Shown: piece after piece, positions 52,177-60,794 of the stretch | Numbering within the stretch: position 1 is the stretch's first letter | How the letters are laid out: the number at the start of each line of letters is the position of its first letter | DNA from: Lentibacillus sediminis | Lineage (GTDB): Bacteria; Bacillota; Bacilli; Bacillales; Amphibacillaceae | Length of the DNA: 64,000 nt | Reading direction: 5' to 3' | NCBI RefSeq assembly: GCF_002763455.1 | Contig: NZ_NIXK01000005.1 | Location: 1 to 64,000 of the forward strand | Notes under the pieces: generated by a model | Database searches by the model: none | Told to the model about the DNA's origin: nothing | What the model saw: only the letters and a program-made list of their open reading frames with translations | Translations under genes and position numbers: made by a program

Positions 52177-52779
52177 ATGTTGAATAATGTTAATTATGTG
52201 GACCGAAGAATTACCAAATCCAAGAATGCATTAAAAGAAGCGCTGCTGGTACTGTTGCTCGAGGAAAATATCGATCATATCACGATCACGGATATTGTAA
52301 ACGAAGCCTACCTGAACCGCGGCACATTTTACAAAAACTATCAGTCTAAAGAAGAGATATTAGATGAGGTTCTGGAGGATGTGACTGCTGACTTAACCAA
52401 AGCATTTCGCGCTCCCTATCAAGATCAACAGAGGCTGGCAGTTAAAAGTCTTAAGGCTTCTACTGTTACCATCTTTGATCACGTAGCAAAGTATTCCACA
52501 TTCTACACACTTATATTTAAGAAAAACCGATACCCTGAATTCCAGCACACGATAAGTGAAACGCTAAAAAGTTTACACCTGCAGGATTTCTCTAATATAT
52601 CCTTTAACGCAAAGATCAACCGGGAATTTTTGGCGTGCTATCGCGCGTATGCCACGTTTGGGGTGTTGAAAGAATGGGTGCATGATGGGTTTAAATACAG
52701 TGCCGGATATATGGCAGATCAGTTGGTGGAGATTCTTTGTAGCAGCCAGGGTGGGGATATTTATCGGGTAGTTATTTAG
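52177..52779 (+). CDS. TetR/AcrR family regulator (TetR_C_7 type)
   Basis: This 200-residue regulator has the HTH ITITDIVNEAYLNRGTFYKN and ends YMADQLVEILCSSQGG. It is a paralogue of the TetR at 39105-39707: same length, same C-terminal YMA(E/D)QL(L/V)EIL and the same divergent-SDR neighbourhood. I see no clear long palindrome in the 221-bp divergent region, only short repeats. Ribosome site ACAGGGGGAAAAA. Confidence 0.9.
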   Translation: MLNNVNYVDRRITKSKNALKEALLVLLLEENIDHITITDIVNEAYLNRGTFYKNYQSKEEILDEVLEDVTADLTKAFRAPYQDQQRLAVKSLKASTVTIFDHVAKYSTFYTLIFKKNRYPEFQHTISETLKSLHLQDFSNISFNAKINREFLACYRAYATFGVLKEWVHDGFKYSAGYMADQLVEILCSSQGGDIYRVVI

Positions 52780-52868
52780 TCTTACTATCAGCAGTCAATA
52801 CTGATCGCTTCATATTAAATGAAAGCGTTGCGATTAAAAATGATTGTATAAATGAAGGAGATGACAAA

Positions 52869-53849
52869 ATGGAAAAGAAAAAAAGAATCATCTTGCTAAG
52901 CACTGGTGGAACAATCGCTAGTAAAAGAAATCCGGAAACAGGACTATTGACGGCAGGAGTTATGTCAGGGGAAGAACTCTCGAAAATGTGTGAACTTCCA
53001 TCATACATAGATGTTGAAGTTATTTCGGTTTTTCAAATTCCAAGTAACCACATGACATTTGATCACCTAATTACCTTAAAAGAAAAAATTGAAGAAGTAT
53101 TCGAGAGTAATGATGTTGATGGAGTTGTAGTGACCCATGGTACAGATACATTAGAAGAGACATCTTATTTCTTGGATCTTGTTATCTCAGACGATCGCCC
53201 AGTTGTGGTAACTGGTTCTCAGCGAGGGCCGGAAGTCAGTGGAACCGACGCCTTCGTAAACTTGCGCCAATCTATTCTTCTAGCTGCATCCCCAGAATGC
53301 CGCGGTCTTGGTACTGTCGTTTTATTCAATGAACGGCTTTTTTCAGGTCGTTATATCAAAAAACAACACGCTTCTAACGTAGATGGATTTACATCTTTTG
53401 GATTTGGCTACTTAGGAATCATGGATCAGGATACAATATTTATCTATCAAAAACCTGTGAAAAGGGAAACGTATTTATTAAAAAGTTCACTTCCTATTGT
53501 AGAACTTGTGAAAACTTCGCTCGGATCTGATGGGAAATTCATCGATTGTGCCAGAGAATACGGGGCAAAAGGAATCATCGTTGAAGCACCAGGCCGTGGC
53601 CATGCACCACCGGCAATTTTAGATAGCGTGAAAAAAGCAGTAGAAAGTGGAGTTTATGTACTGCTAACAACTAGTGCAGAAGAAGGAGAAGTTAAAACAG
53701 TGTATGACTTCCCAGGCAGTGCCTGGTCACTACAAAACTTAGATGTACTTCTAGCAGGCGATTATGATAGTAAAAAAGCGAGGATTAAACTAGCAGTTAT
53801 GCTTGCAGCTGAAGCAGAAAACATTACGGAAGAAAACTTTCATCACTAA
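52869..53849 (+). CDS. L-asparaginase (type I/II fold)
   Basis: This 326-residue amidohydrolase converts asparagine to aspartate and ammonia. The two active-site motifs are intact: STGGTIAS (T15) and VVTHGTDTLEET (T92, D93, matching the E. coli T89/D90 pair). A lysine partner lies in the later TSLGSDGKFID region, as in bacterial asparaginases. There is no signal peptide, so it is cytoplasmic. Ribosome site GAAGGAGATGAC. It is next to an M20 peptidase, suggesting nitrogen or peptide salvage. Confidence 0.93.
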   Translation: MEKKKRIILLSTGGTIASKRNPETGLLTAGVMSGEELSKMCELPSYIDVEVISVFQIPSNHMTFDHLITLKEKIEEVFESNDVDGVVVTHGTDTLEETSYFLDLVISDDRPVVVTGSQRGPEVSGTDAFVNLRQSILLAASPECRGLGTVVLFNERLFSGRYIKKQHASNVDGFTSFGFGYLGIMDQDTIFIYQKPVKRETYLLKSSLPIVELVKTSLGSDGKFIDCAREYGAKGIIVEAPGRGHAPPAILDSVKKAVESGVYVLLTTSAEEGEVKTVYDFPGSAWSLQNLDVLLAGDYDSKKARIKLAVMLAAEAENITEENFHH

Positions 53850-53878
53850 GGCGGCCCGCCGTAGTGTTAAAAAAATTT

Positions 53879-53908
53879 ATTGGTGGTGAGGCCGCCCCCA
53901 CCACCAAT
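53879..53908 (-). terminator. Hairpin at the end of the M20 gene
   Basis: ATTGGTGGTG / CACCACCAAT stem with a GC-rich loop; on the minus strand a T-run (ATTTTTTT) follows within five bases. It lies between the convergent asparaginase and M20 genes. Confidence 0.65.
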
Positions 53909-53916
53909 GCTTCTTA

Positions 53917-55200
53917 CTAATCAGCCACACCACAATAGTTTATGAGAAAACGAGTAATTGCCTTACAATGAGTGATAAGATCATCCAGAGAAACTGACTC
54001 ATCGACTGCATGCGCCTGGTTGATATCACCAGGACCATAGACTACAGCCGGGATCCCTGAAGTGTAGTACCAGCCGGCATCTGTTATGCCGCCTCTTCCG
54101 CCGAGGATCGGCTCTCGTCCCGATGCCTCAATAGAGTCACGCAGGATACGAACCGGCTCGGAGTCAATATCAACATCACTGGGAGCAAACTCAATCGGAA
54201 ACTCTGCAGGGCCCCACTCGATCTTTGGTGGATTTTTACGCAGCCAAGCGTCAACGGAAGCAGCGCGCTGAATATGTTCCTCTACCTCGCGTATAACATC
54301 CGCTTTCTTTTCGTTGGGGAGGTATGTCACTGTAATGTACGCGTCACAGCGATCTGGCAGAATGAAGGAATTAGAGCCACCCTCGATCCGGAACACATTG
54401 ATATTGCATGCACCAGGGGGAATAAGGTCATGAGTCTTAAAGACAGCCCATTGCCGCTCCAGATCCGTGAGCGCTGGAATGATGCGCTGAGACATCTTTT
54501 CGATGCAATTTCCTCCGTTTTTTCCACCACCGGTATTGATGATACTTTTTCTTGCATGGAGATGGAGCGTCTCAGGGGATTCGATGGTGATTTTGGCGTT
54601 CATGACTCCGATAGTAGCAACAATGTTCTCTGCCTTTGAGGATTCACCAACAATAGAAAAATCGCCACCATAACCACGCTCAATTGTGCTGCGCGTACCA
54701 GGCTCAGCAGCTTCCTCGCCGATGACGCTGTGCACCTCAACGTTACCGTTAAGATGAATGCCTTGCTCCTTGAGCAGTTTCAGCGAGAACAGGTAGGATG
54801 CCATTGCAGACTTCATATCAGAAGAGCCGCGGCCATACATACTTCCATCCTCGATGACGGGATCATAGGGATCATTGCTCCAAGCTTCAAGCAGCTTATC
54901 TTCGCAGACGTCGATGTGGCTGTTGAGAGACACGGTTGGTCCATTTCCCTTACCTTTGAGCTTTCCGACCACATTCGGGCGCCCCGGGAGAGCATCCCAT
55001 CTATCGATCTCACAATCCAGCTCCCGAAGCTGCTGTTCCACCCAGTCTTGCGCTTCTATCTCATTTGCACCAGGCGGATTGGGTGTACGGAAACGGATCA
55101 ATGACGCAAGCAGATCGAATAACTCCTCTTTTCGGGAATCAATCGCGTCACTGAGCATGCTTTCTTTTTCCAAAGGAATCTTTTTGTTAGTCAATGTCAT
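53917..55200 (-). CDS. M20 family metallopeptidase / deacylase (ArgE/DapE type), complete
   Basis: This full-length 427-residue M20 enzyme has metal ligands in SLNSHIDV and GRGSSDMKSA, catalytic EE in IGEEAAEPGT, the dimerisation domain at about 200-320, and the final His in NQAHAVDESV. It is related to the truncated gene at the start of the window. Substrates of the family include acetylornithine, succinyl-diaminopimelate and various acylated amino acids. It is third of an NhaC-GntR-M20 unit and is likely regulated by the FadR-type protein upstream. Ribosome site TGGAGGGATACT. Confidence 0.92.
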   Translation of the reverse strand: MTLTNKKIPLEKESMLSDAIDSRKEELFDLLASLIRFRTPNPPGANEIEAQDWVEQQLRELDCEIDRWDALPGRPNVVGKLKGKGNGPTVSLNSHIDVCEDKLLEAWSNDPYDPVIEDGSMYGRGSSDMKSAMASYLFSLKLLKEQGIHLNGNVEVHSVIGEEAAEPGTRSTIERGYGGDFSIVGESSKAENIVATIGVMNAKITIESPETLHLHARKSIINTGGGKNGGNCIEKMSQRIIPALTDLERQWAVFKTHDLIPPGACNINVFRIEGGSNSFILPDRCDAYITVTYLPNEKKADVIREVEEHIQRAASVDAWLRKNPPKIEWGPAEFPIEFAPSDVDIDSEPVRILRDSIEASGREPILGGRGGITDAGWYYTSGIPAVVYGPGDINQAHAVDESVSLDDLITHCKAITRFLINYCGVAD

Positions 55201-55248
55201 TTAGTATCCCTCCATAAATTTTTATCTTTGTGCGGATAGACCCAGGGC

Positions 55249-55947
55249 TTAATCCTCGTCTTTACCTTGCAAAAACCCGTACACACTTTGGATATGCTCT
55301 ACCATCAGCTTTCCTGCTTTTTCAGCATCTCGCTGTCTGATGGCTTTGAGGATTTTTTGATGAAATTTTAGAGAGTCATTCATGACGCCGGGCATGGTGA
55401 CCGTCTGTTCCTGCATCTGGGAAACAAGATTATCAATCGACTTAAACAAATTGTACATTACCTTGTTTTTGGAAGACTGGGCAATTTTTTCATGGAACCT
55501 TATGTTACTTGCGATATAGGCAGTGTTATTCCGATTATGGATCGCTGCTTTCATTTCAGTAATTGCTTCTTTCATTTCTGTCATATCCTCCTCCGTTGCA
55601 CGCTCGGCAGCAAGGGTGGTCAATTCCCGTTCGATAAATCGCCGCGATTCGAAAATATCCTGCCAGTCTGAAGCAGAAAAGTAGAGCTGAAACATGAGGG
55701 AATCACTGAAGAAGGTATGGTGGTTGCCGGAGATAATCGTACCTCGCTGCAAACGCTGAATTAACCCTTGAGATTCCAACACCTTTAAAGCTTCCCTCAG
55801 TGAGGGCCTCCCGACATCAAACTTATTCATGAGCTCACGTTCAGGCGGAAGTTTATCGCCTTGTTTTAATTTCCCCTGCAAAATCAGTTCTTTAATTTGA
55901 TTGACGATACTGTCTGTGACATTAAGTCGCTTCACGGGTTCAATCAT
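55249..55947 (-). CDS. FadR-subfamily GntR regulator
   Basis: This 232-residue regulator has the winged helix LKQGDKLPPERELMNKFDVG and RPSLREALKVLESQGLIQRL at about 30-70, then an all-helical FCD domain with metal-ligand residues (D/H...H...H). It is placed between the antiporter and M20 genes and probably controls both. FadR-type proteins usually bind TNGTNNNACNA palindromes; one such site, TATGGT-CTT-ACCATA, lies at 58859-58873 in the neighbouring FAH/RraA intergenic region. Ribosome site AGGGGGGAGC. Confidence 0.93.
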   Translation of the reverse strand: MIEPVKRLNVTDSIVNQIKELILQGKLKQGDKLPPERELMNKFDVGRPSLREALKVLESQGLIQRLQRGTIISGNHHTFFSDSLMFQLYFSASDWQDIFESRRFIERELTTLAAERATEEDMTEMKEAITEMKAAIHNRNNTAYIASNIRFHEKIAQSSKNKVMYNLFKSIDNLVSQMQEQTVTMPGVMNDSLKFHQKILKAIRQRDAEKAGKLMVEHIQSVYGFLQGKDED

Positions 55948-56070
55948 GGAGCTCCCCCCTTTACCTATTTATATATATCTATGATACTACAATGAAGAGA
56001 AATATACCCCTCCAACAGGCAATTGACACCTATTGGAGAGGTTTATCAGTTTGCTACCTGTTTATGATGG

Positions 56071-57630
56071 TTATTTTGCTATCTTTCCTACATCAGGTTG
56101 AGACTCTGTTTTATCCGGCCTGCCTTTCATAATGAACGCACCAACACCCATTGCGACTAACGAAGCAATCAGTCCGGCGATCGTGCTTTCCGTAAAGCCG
56201 AGAACAATAAATCCGATGATCGCTGCAGCACTGGAAAGTATCGCGTATGGCAACTGGGTCATCATGTGATCAATTGGGTGAACCGAGCTGCCAATGGAGG
56301 CCAGAATCGTCGTATCCGACAATGGTGAGCTGTGCTCCCCAAACACGGTTCCAGCAAGCGACGCACCGATTACCGGAATAAGAAACGTAACATCAATCGT
56401 TGCCACAATTTCCGCTCCAATCGGTATCATCAGCCCCGCTGTTCCAAGAGTGCTGCCCATTGAGTACGACATAAACGCCGATACTACAAAGAAGATAACT
56501 GGGAGCCACGCAATAGCCATGTTCCCTTCAATCAGCGATGCAAGGTATTCTCCTACGCCTAATATGGAAATCACTTGGGCTGTTACCAGGGCCAGGAATA
56601 GGATGATTACACTTGGCAACGTTGTTTTCACACCTGAAAAAATGGATGTCGTTAATTGGCTCCCTGATGTTTTCTTCATGAGCAGTCGGGAAATTGCCAC
56701 AAGGTTAGCAAACAGTCCACCATAAACCAATGCAAGAATAATATCGGTGTTTTGCAGCACGGTCATTGCGGTTACAGTTCCTTCCTCATTCGCCGTGACC
56801 CCAAACCAAATTGAAAACGCAACAGTTACTGCAACTAATGTCAGAACCGGTGCAATGAGATCACTCATCTTGCCATCTGACCTCGTTGGCAGCTTATTAT
56901 CCTCTTCCCCTGGAACCTTTCCTCTAGAGTTATCGGCCAGCACACCATCTTCCTGTGCTCTTTTTTCGTCCCGGCGCATCTGCCCTACATTAATGCCGAA
57001 ATAGGCAACAATAAACACAAGTATAATAGTTGTAATCGTGTAATAGTTAGTTGGAATTGTTAATATAAATGCCTCCAAAGCTCCGTATTCCGTAATTTCA
57101 TTGGAAGTCAGCACCCCATCGATAATGGAGGTAATGAATGCCGCAAGTGCTGAGATCGGTATCAACAGAGCTATCGGTGCTGATGTGGAATGCACCAGAT
57201 AGGAAAGCTTGGAATGAGAGACACGGTATTTATCGGTGAGTGATCGCATCACCGTCCCTCTGAATAAACAGCTGAACGCATCATCAAACCAGGTGAAAAA
57301 TCCAAGCAGCATGGTTGCCATCTGAGACTGGGTTCTCGTTTTCGCCTTTTTGGCTCCCCATTCGGAAAAAGCATAAATACCACCGGAAAGATACAAAAGT
57401 GATGATAGAATACCAATCAGGACAACAAACAGCAGTACCTTACCATCCCCAAGAATAACTGCTACCATCAGATCAAAAGTTGTCACCGCACTTTCGATAA
57501 CGTTCCATTGGTGATAAAGCAATGCTCCCAAAACAATCCCTACTCCAAGCGAAAGAAAGAGCCGCTTGGTGATCAGTATCATCGCAATTGTCAACACCGG
57601 TGGGATGAGTGAAAAAATACTTCCTTCCAT
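56071..57630 (-). CDS. Na+/H+ antiporter, NhaC family
   Basis: This 519-residue secondary transporter has about 12 membrane segments. The NhaC family mark GEHSSPLSDTTILAS is present near residue 420, with FFTWFDDAFSCLFRG in the first half. Relatives are Na+/H+ antiporters or organic-acid/amino-acid exchangers such as MleN. Its place beside an M20 peptidase and GntR regulator suggests uptake or exchange of a metabolite rather than only sodium export. A cre-like site lies 76 bp upstream of the start. Confidence 0.9.
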   Translation of the reverse strand: MEGSIFSLIPPVLTIAMILITKRLFLSLGVGIVLGALLYHQWNVIESAVTTFDLMVAVILGDGKVLLFVVLIGILSSLLYLSGGIYAFSEWGAKKAKTRTQSQMATMLLGFFTWFDDAFSCLFRGTVMRSLTDKYRVSHSKLSYLVHSTSAPIALLIPISALAAFITSIIDGVLTSNEITEYGALEAFILTIPTNYYTITTIILVFIVAYFGINVGQMRRDEKRAQEDGVLADNSRGKVPGEEDNKLPTRSDGKMSDLIAPVLTLVAVTVAFSIWFGVTANEEGTVTAMTVLQNTDIILALVYGGLFANLVAISRLLMKKTSGSQLTTSIFSGVKTTLPSVIILFLALVTAQVISILGVGEYLASLIEGNMAIAWLPVIFFVVSAFMSYSMGSTLGTAGLMIPIGAEIVATIDVTFLIPVIGASLAGTVFGEHSSPLSDTTILASIGSSVHPIDHMMTQLPYAILSSAAAIIGFIVLGFTESTIAGLIASLVAMGVGAFIMKGRPDKTESQPDVGKIAK

Positions 57631-57705
57631 GAATAAAACCCCCTATTGAATATATAAAAAGCTTCTTGATGTCTGATCATGATGAAAGTAAACCTTCTCC
57701 CCATT

Positions 57706-57721
57706 TTAAAAGCGCTTACAT
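57706..57721. promoter_or_regulatory. cre-like site upstream of the NhaC-family gene
   Basis: TTAAAAGCGCTTACAT matches the CcpA consensus WTGNNARCGNWWWCAW with one mismatch (A for G at position 3). Placed for catabolite control of the antiporter unit. Confidence 0.5.
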
Positions 57722-57843
57722 TTATAGTTCTTCGGAGGAAGAAACATGCTCTGCCCAAGCACCTCTCTCCTCCTATTGGTAACTGTGCCATATATGCCCC
57801 TACGGCACAGGTTCAACGAATCAGTTCTATACGTGATCTCTTC

Positions 57844-58713
57844 CTAAGAACTTGCAGCAATCCGATTCACAAGCCGCCCGACTTTTTCTATCTCGCATAC
57901 AATTTCATCGCCTGGTTTCAGCCAATTTTTTTCTTCCATTCCGACAATTACACCCTCCGGCGTCCCAGTGAAGAGCACATCTCCTGGCTCCAGGGTCATG
58001 ATCTTAGACAAATCACTGATCATCTCGGCAACGGTAAAGATCATCTTGCTTGTATTCGAGTTTTGCCGCAACTCCCCATTTACCGAGCATTTTAAGTCTA
58101 AGGTTTGCGGATCACCCACTTCATCTGCTGTAACAAGATAAGGCCCAAGTGGTGCGAATTTATCAATTGCTTTGCCGTACATCCATTGACTATTCCGAAA
58201 TTGAAGATCCCGTGCTGATAAGTCATTGCCGACAGCATAGCCGAACACATAGTCCAATGCCTCTTCCTGTGGGATATTGTATGCCTGTTTGCCAACCACC
58301 ACCGCCAGTTCCACCTCATAATCAACTTCTGTGGTCACCTCAGGTGGGATGACATCCTCCTGATGAGCTGCCAAACTGTTTCGGAACTTTGGAAAATAAA
58401 TTGGATTATCCGGTACATTTAATTTTGCTTCGGCCACATGGGCTCGGTAATTTGCACCAGAACAAAGGATTTTTCCTGGTGTCTGCACAGCCGGTGCATA
58501 AGTTACCTCTTCCTCCGGGATCGTCTCATTGGCCGTTTCTATCACTTGCCGCAATTGTTCAATGCCTTCTGCTCCCCTTGTAATCACTTCATCCACTGAA
58601 TTCGCTGCAGACACCCCGGCTTTAGCCGCTGTCTTCTGCACATCCACAATCCCATTATCCGTTTTTACTCCTAAGCGGACCCCATCTGACGCCAAAAAAG
58701 AAACTAATTGCAT
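57844..58713 (-). CDS. Fumarylacetoacetate hydrolase (FAH) family protein
   Basis: This 289-residue enzyme of the FAH superfamily has metal ligands E, E and D in the region from ILCSGANYRAHV to VDYEVELAVVVG (written in short form), then GYAVGNDLSARDLQ, QWMYGKAIDKFAPLGPYLV and DVLFTGTPEGV. Members hydrolyse or decarboxylate acylpyruvates and 2-oxo acids (ureidoglycolate lyase, 2-hydroxyhepta-2,4-diene-1,7-dioate isomerase types). Start ATG 58713 follows AGGATGGTG. It is divergent from an RraA-family gene, and a FadR-like palindrome lies between them. Confidence 0.88.
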   Translation of the reverse strand: MQLVSFLASDGVRLGVKTDNGIVDVQKTAAKAGVSAANSVDEVITRGAEGIEQLRQVIETANETIPEEEVTYAPAVQTPGKILCSGANYRAHVAEAKLNVPDNPIYFPKFRNSLAAHQEDVIPPEVTTEVDYEVELAVVVGKQAYNIPQEEALDYVFGYAVGNDLSARDLQFRNSQWMYGKAIDKFAPLGPYLVTADEVGDPQTLDLKCSVNGELRQNSNTSKMIFTVAEMISDLSKIMTLEPGDVLFTGTPEGVIVGMEEKNWLKPGDEIVCEIEKVGRLVNRIAASS

Positions 58714-59021
58714 CTGCTTCACCATCCTAAAAAAGTAATAAATTTTTAAGTATCGCCAAGTTTTCCTAATAAAAATACTCAATTTTGTAAGGGTTTTCAA
58801 TAAAGTTATTACATAGTTTTCCTCCCTCTTTGATATTAACTTTTTGGTATCATTGTTCTATGGTCTTACCATACACTTTAGCATGAATTTTATAATAGTC
58901 AAGAATTTTTTTATAAATATCGATCGCTTTTTAAGCGAGGTCTTCTTGGTAAACTGAGAATTGATAAGGAAAGCGTTTACGTGTACAATATTCAAAATGA
59001 AAATATTCAAGGGGAGATGCC
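58714..59021. other. Divergent intergenic region, 308 bp
   Basis: AT-rich promoter region between the FAH and RraA genes. It holds the FadR-type palindrome (58859-58873) and a loose cre-like AAAGCGTTTACG at 58971-58982. No coding sequence. Confidence 0.55.
58859..58873. promoter_or_regulatory. FadR/GntR-type palindrome
   Basis: TATGGT-CTT-ACCATA is a perfect 6-3-6 palindrome with the GGT-N3-ACC core bound by FadR-subfamily GntR regulators. One such regulator is encoded at 55249-55947. It lies between divergent FAH and RraA genes. Confidence 0.55.
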
Positions 59022-59705
59022 ATGATGAACTACGGATTTCGAATTTTGCCTTCTCCAAGCCGCCCGGACCTTGCTCTTGTGGAAAAATTCCAGCATATAT
59101 CCACCCCACTAATCAGTGACAGCATGAACCGGCTTTCCGGTGTTGATGCGTCCATTCGTTCATATCATCAGGCGGGAAAACTGGCAGGAACAGCTTTAAC
59201 TGTGAAGACTCGTCCAGGAGATAACTTAATGGTTCATAAAGCAATTGATCTGACGAAACCCGGCGATGTCCTCATTGTCGATGCTGGTGGTGAATTGTCT
59301 CATGCCATTATTGGTGAAATCATGATGCGGCTGGCTGAGAAAAATGGTGCTGCAGGAATTGTGATTGACGGAGCGATTCGTGATGCCGGGATCATCAGCA
59401 AGGGGAATTTCCCCGTCTATGCAAAAGGAGTAACCCACCGCGGGCCATATAAAGACGGACCTGGTGAAATTAACGTTCCTGTGTCAATTGGCGGCATGCT
59501 AATAAACCCAGGCGATATTATTGTCGGGGATGAGGATGGCTTGGCGGTTGTTCCTGCAGGTATTGCTGAGGAGGTATACTACCTAGCCAAAGAGCGGCAG
59601 TCTGATGAAACTCGCATGCTTCAAGAGATTGAAGATGGCACACTGGATCGCAGGTGGGTTGATGAGGTTCTAAAGGAAAGAGACTGTGGCGGGTTGGGCA
59701 ATTAG
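59022..59705 (+). CDS. RraA-family aldolase/decarboxylase-like protein
   Basis: This 227-residue protein is of the RraA/HMG-CHA aldolase fold. The active-site Arg-Asp lies in GIVIDGAIRDAGII, with the acidic partner in IIVGDEDGLAVVPAG. Enzymes of this group split 4-hydroxy-4-methyl-2-oxoglutarate-like acids or decarboxylate oxaloacetate; the RNase E inhibitor RraA is a non-catalytic relative. With the RD pair intact an aldolase or decarboxylase role is favoured. It would logically handle the 2-oxo acid product of the divergent FAH enzyme. Ribosome site AAGGGGAGATG. Confidence 0.88.
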   Translation: MMNYGFRILPSPSRPDLALVEKFQHISTPLISDSMNRLSGVDASIRSYHQAGKLAGTALTVKTRPGDNLMVHKAIDLTKPGDVLIVDAGGELSHAIIGEIMMRLAEKNGAAGIVIDGAIRDAGIISKGNFPVYAKGVTHRGPYKDGPGEINVPVSIGGMLINPGDIIVGDEDGLAVVPAGIAEEVYYLAKERQSDETRMLQEIEDGTLDRRWVDEVLKERDCGGLGN

Positions 59706-59751
59706 GCGGAGAGTGGTATTAACTAAGGGCTTGGAAAATCGGGTTAAATAA

Positions 59752-59785
59752 AAGAACAGAAAGACCACCCGGTCTTTCTGTTCCA
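59752..59785. terminator. Shared terminator between RraA and PdxA-like genes
   Basis: Perfect 13-bp stem GAACAGAAAGACC / GGTCTTTCTGTTC with a four-base loop; the minus strand continues TTTTATTT. Confidence 0.88.
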
Positions 59786-59798
59786 TCAAACACTATTA

Positions 59799-60794
59799 TC
59801 ACCTCTCCGGTGCCAACTCCACCGCCTGCCACAGCGCCTCAAGCATACTCCGCTCATCCACTACACCCTTACCAGCAATGTCAAACGCAGTACCATGATC
59901 CACACTTGTCCTAATAATTGGTAATCCTACCGTGATATTCACGCCGGCTTCCAGACCTAATACCTTGATTGGCCCGTGTCCCTGATCATGATACATGGCC
60001 ACTACAATATCGAAGTCGCCCCGCTGGGCACGGAAAAATAGTGTATCTGCAGGCAGTGGGCCTTCCACATGGACCCCTTCTCCTGCTGCGTGTTCAACGG
60101 CGGGGATGATTTTTTCCTCTTCCTCTCCGTAGCCGAACAATCCATTTTCTCCAGCATGAGGATTAATACCGCACACGCCTATTTTTGGCTCCTTGATGCC
60201 TGAGCTGTGAAGCGTATCGTGAGCAAGCTGAATTACTTTGTGAACCCGCTCCGGATTTATCATATTGATGGCATCGATAATTCCTACGTGAGTAGTGACA
60301 TGAATCACTTTCAGCTTAGGCGATGACAGCATCATGGAGAAGTCTTTTGTCCCTGTTAATTCAGCAAGGATTTCCGTATGCCCCGGATAGACATGGCCAC
60401 CCTTGTGCAATGCTTCTTTATTTAAAGGAGCCGTACAGATCGCGTCAATCCGGTTATTGTTTGCCAGTTCTATCGCTTTGCTTAAAAATTCAAATGCTGC
60501 ATGACCTGCTTTTGACGATACCTCACCAAATGGCAGGTCCTCCGGCAGCAGATCCAGATCATAACAAGCTACTTCACCATAAGTTGTCGTGAAATCCGAT
60601 TCAGGATCAATTGGTTTTATCGTCAGATCGGCATTCAGAAGTTTTGCTGCACGTTTAAGGATTTTGGCATCACCAATGACCACGGGATGTGACTCTTCAT
60701 ACACACGCTCATTCTGGAGACTTTTTATAATTATTTCTGGCCCTACTCCTGATGCGTCCCCCATTGTAATGCCAATAATTGGTTTTTTGCTCAT
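59799..60794 (-). CDS. PdxA-family dehydrogenase (PdxA2-like, sugar-acid phosphate)
   Basis: This 331-residue PdxA-fold dehydrogenase has metal histidines in VTTHVGIIDA, VAMYHDQGHGP and SVDHGTAFDIAGKG, the ITMGDASGVGPEI start and GVCGINPHAGE. True PdxA acts in pyridoxine synthesis, but Bacillaceae make PLP by PdxST, and this gene follows a four-carbon acid sugar kinase (TAATG overlap). That pairing is the PdxA2 context, where 4-phospho-D-threonate or D-erythronate is oxidised and decarboxylated to dihydroxyacetone phosphate. A catabolic role is therefore far more likely. Confidence 0.9.
   Translation of the reverse strand: MSKKPIIGITMGDASGVGPEIIIKSLQNERVYEESHPVVIGDAKILKRAAKLLNADLTIKPIDPESDFTTTYGEVACYDLDLLPEDLPFGEVSSKAGHAAFEFLSKAIELANNNRIDAICTAPLNKEALHKGGHVYPGHTEILAELTGTKDFSMMLSSPKLKVIHVTTHVGIIDAINMINPERVHKVIQLAHDTLHSSGIKEPKIGVCGINPHAGENGLFGYGEEEEKIIPAVEHAAGEGVHVEGPLPADTLFFRAQRGDFDIVVAMYHDQGHGPIKVLGLEAGVNITVGLPIIRTSVDHGTAFDIAGKGVVDERSMLEALWQAVELAPER

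Noticed and set aside
59799-60794. pdxA for vitamin B6 synthesis
   Set aside because: Operon context with a DUF1537 kinase and a sugar-acid permease indicates the catabolic PdxA2 type; Bacillaceae make PLP by PdxST.
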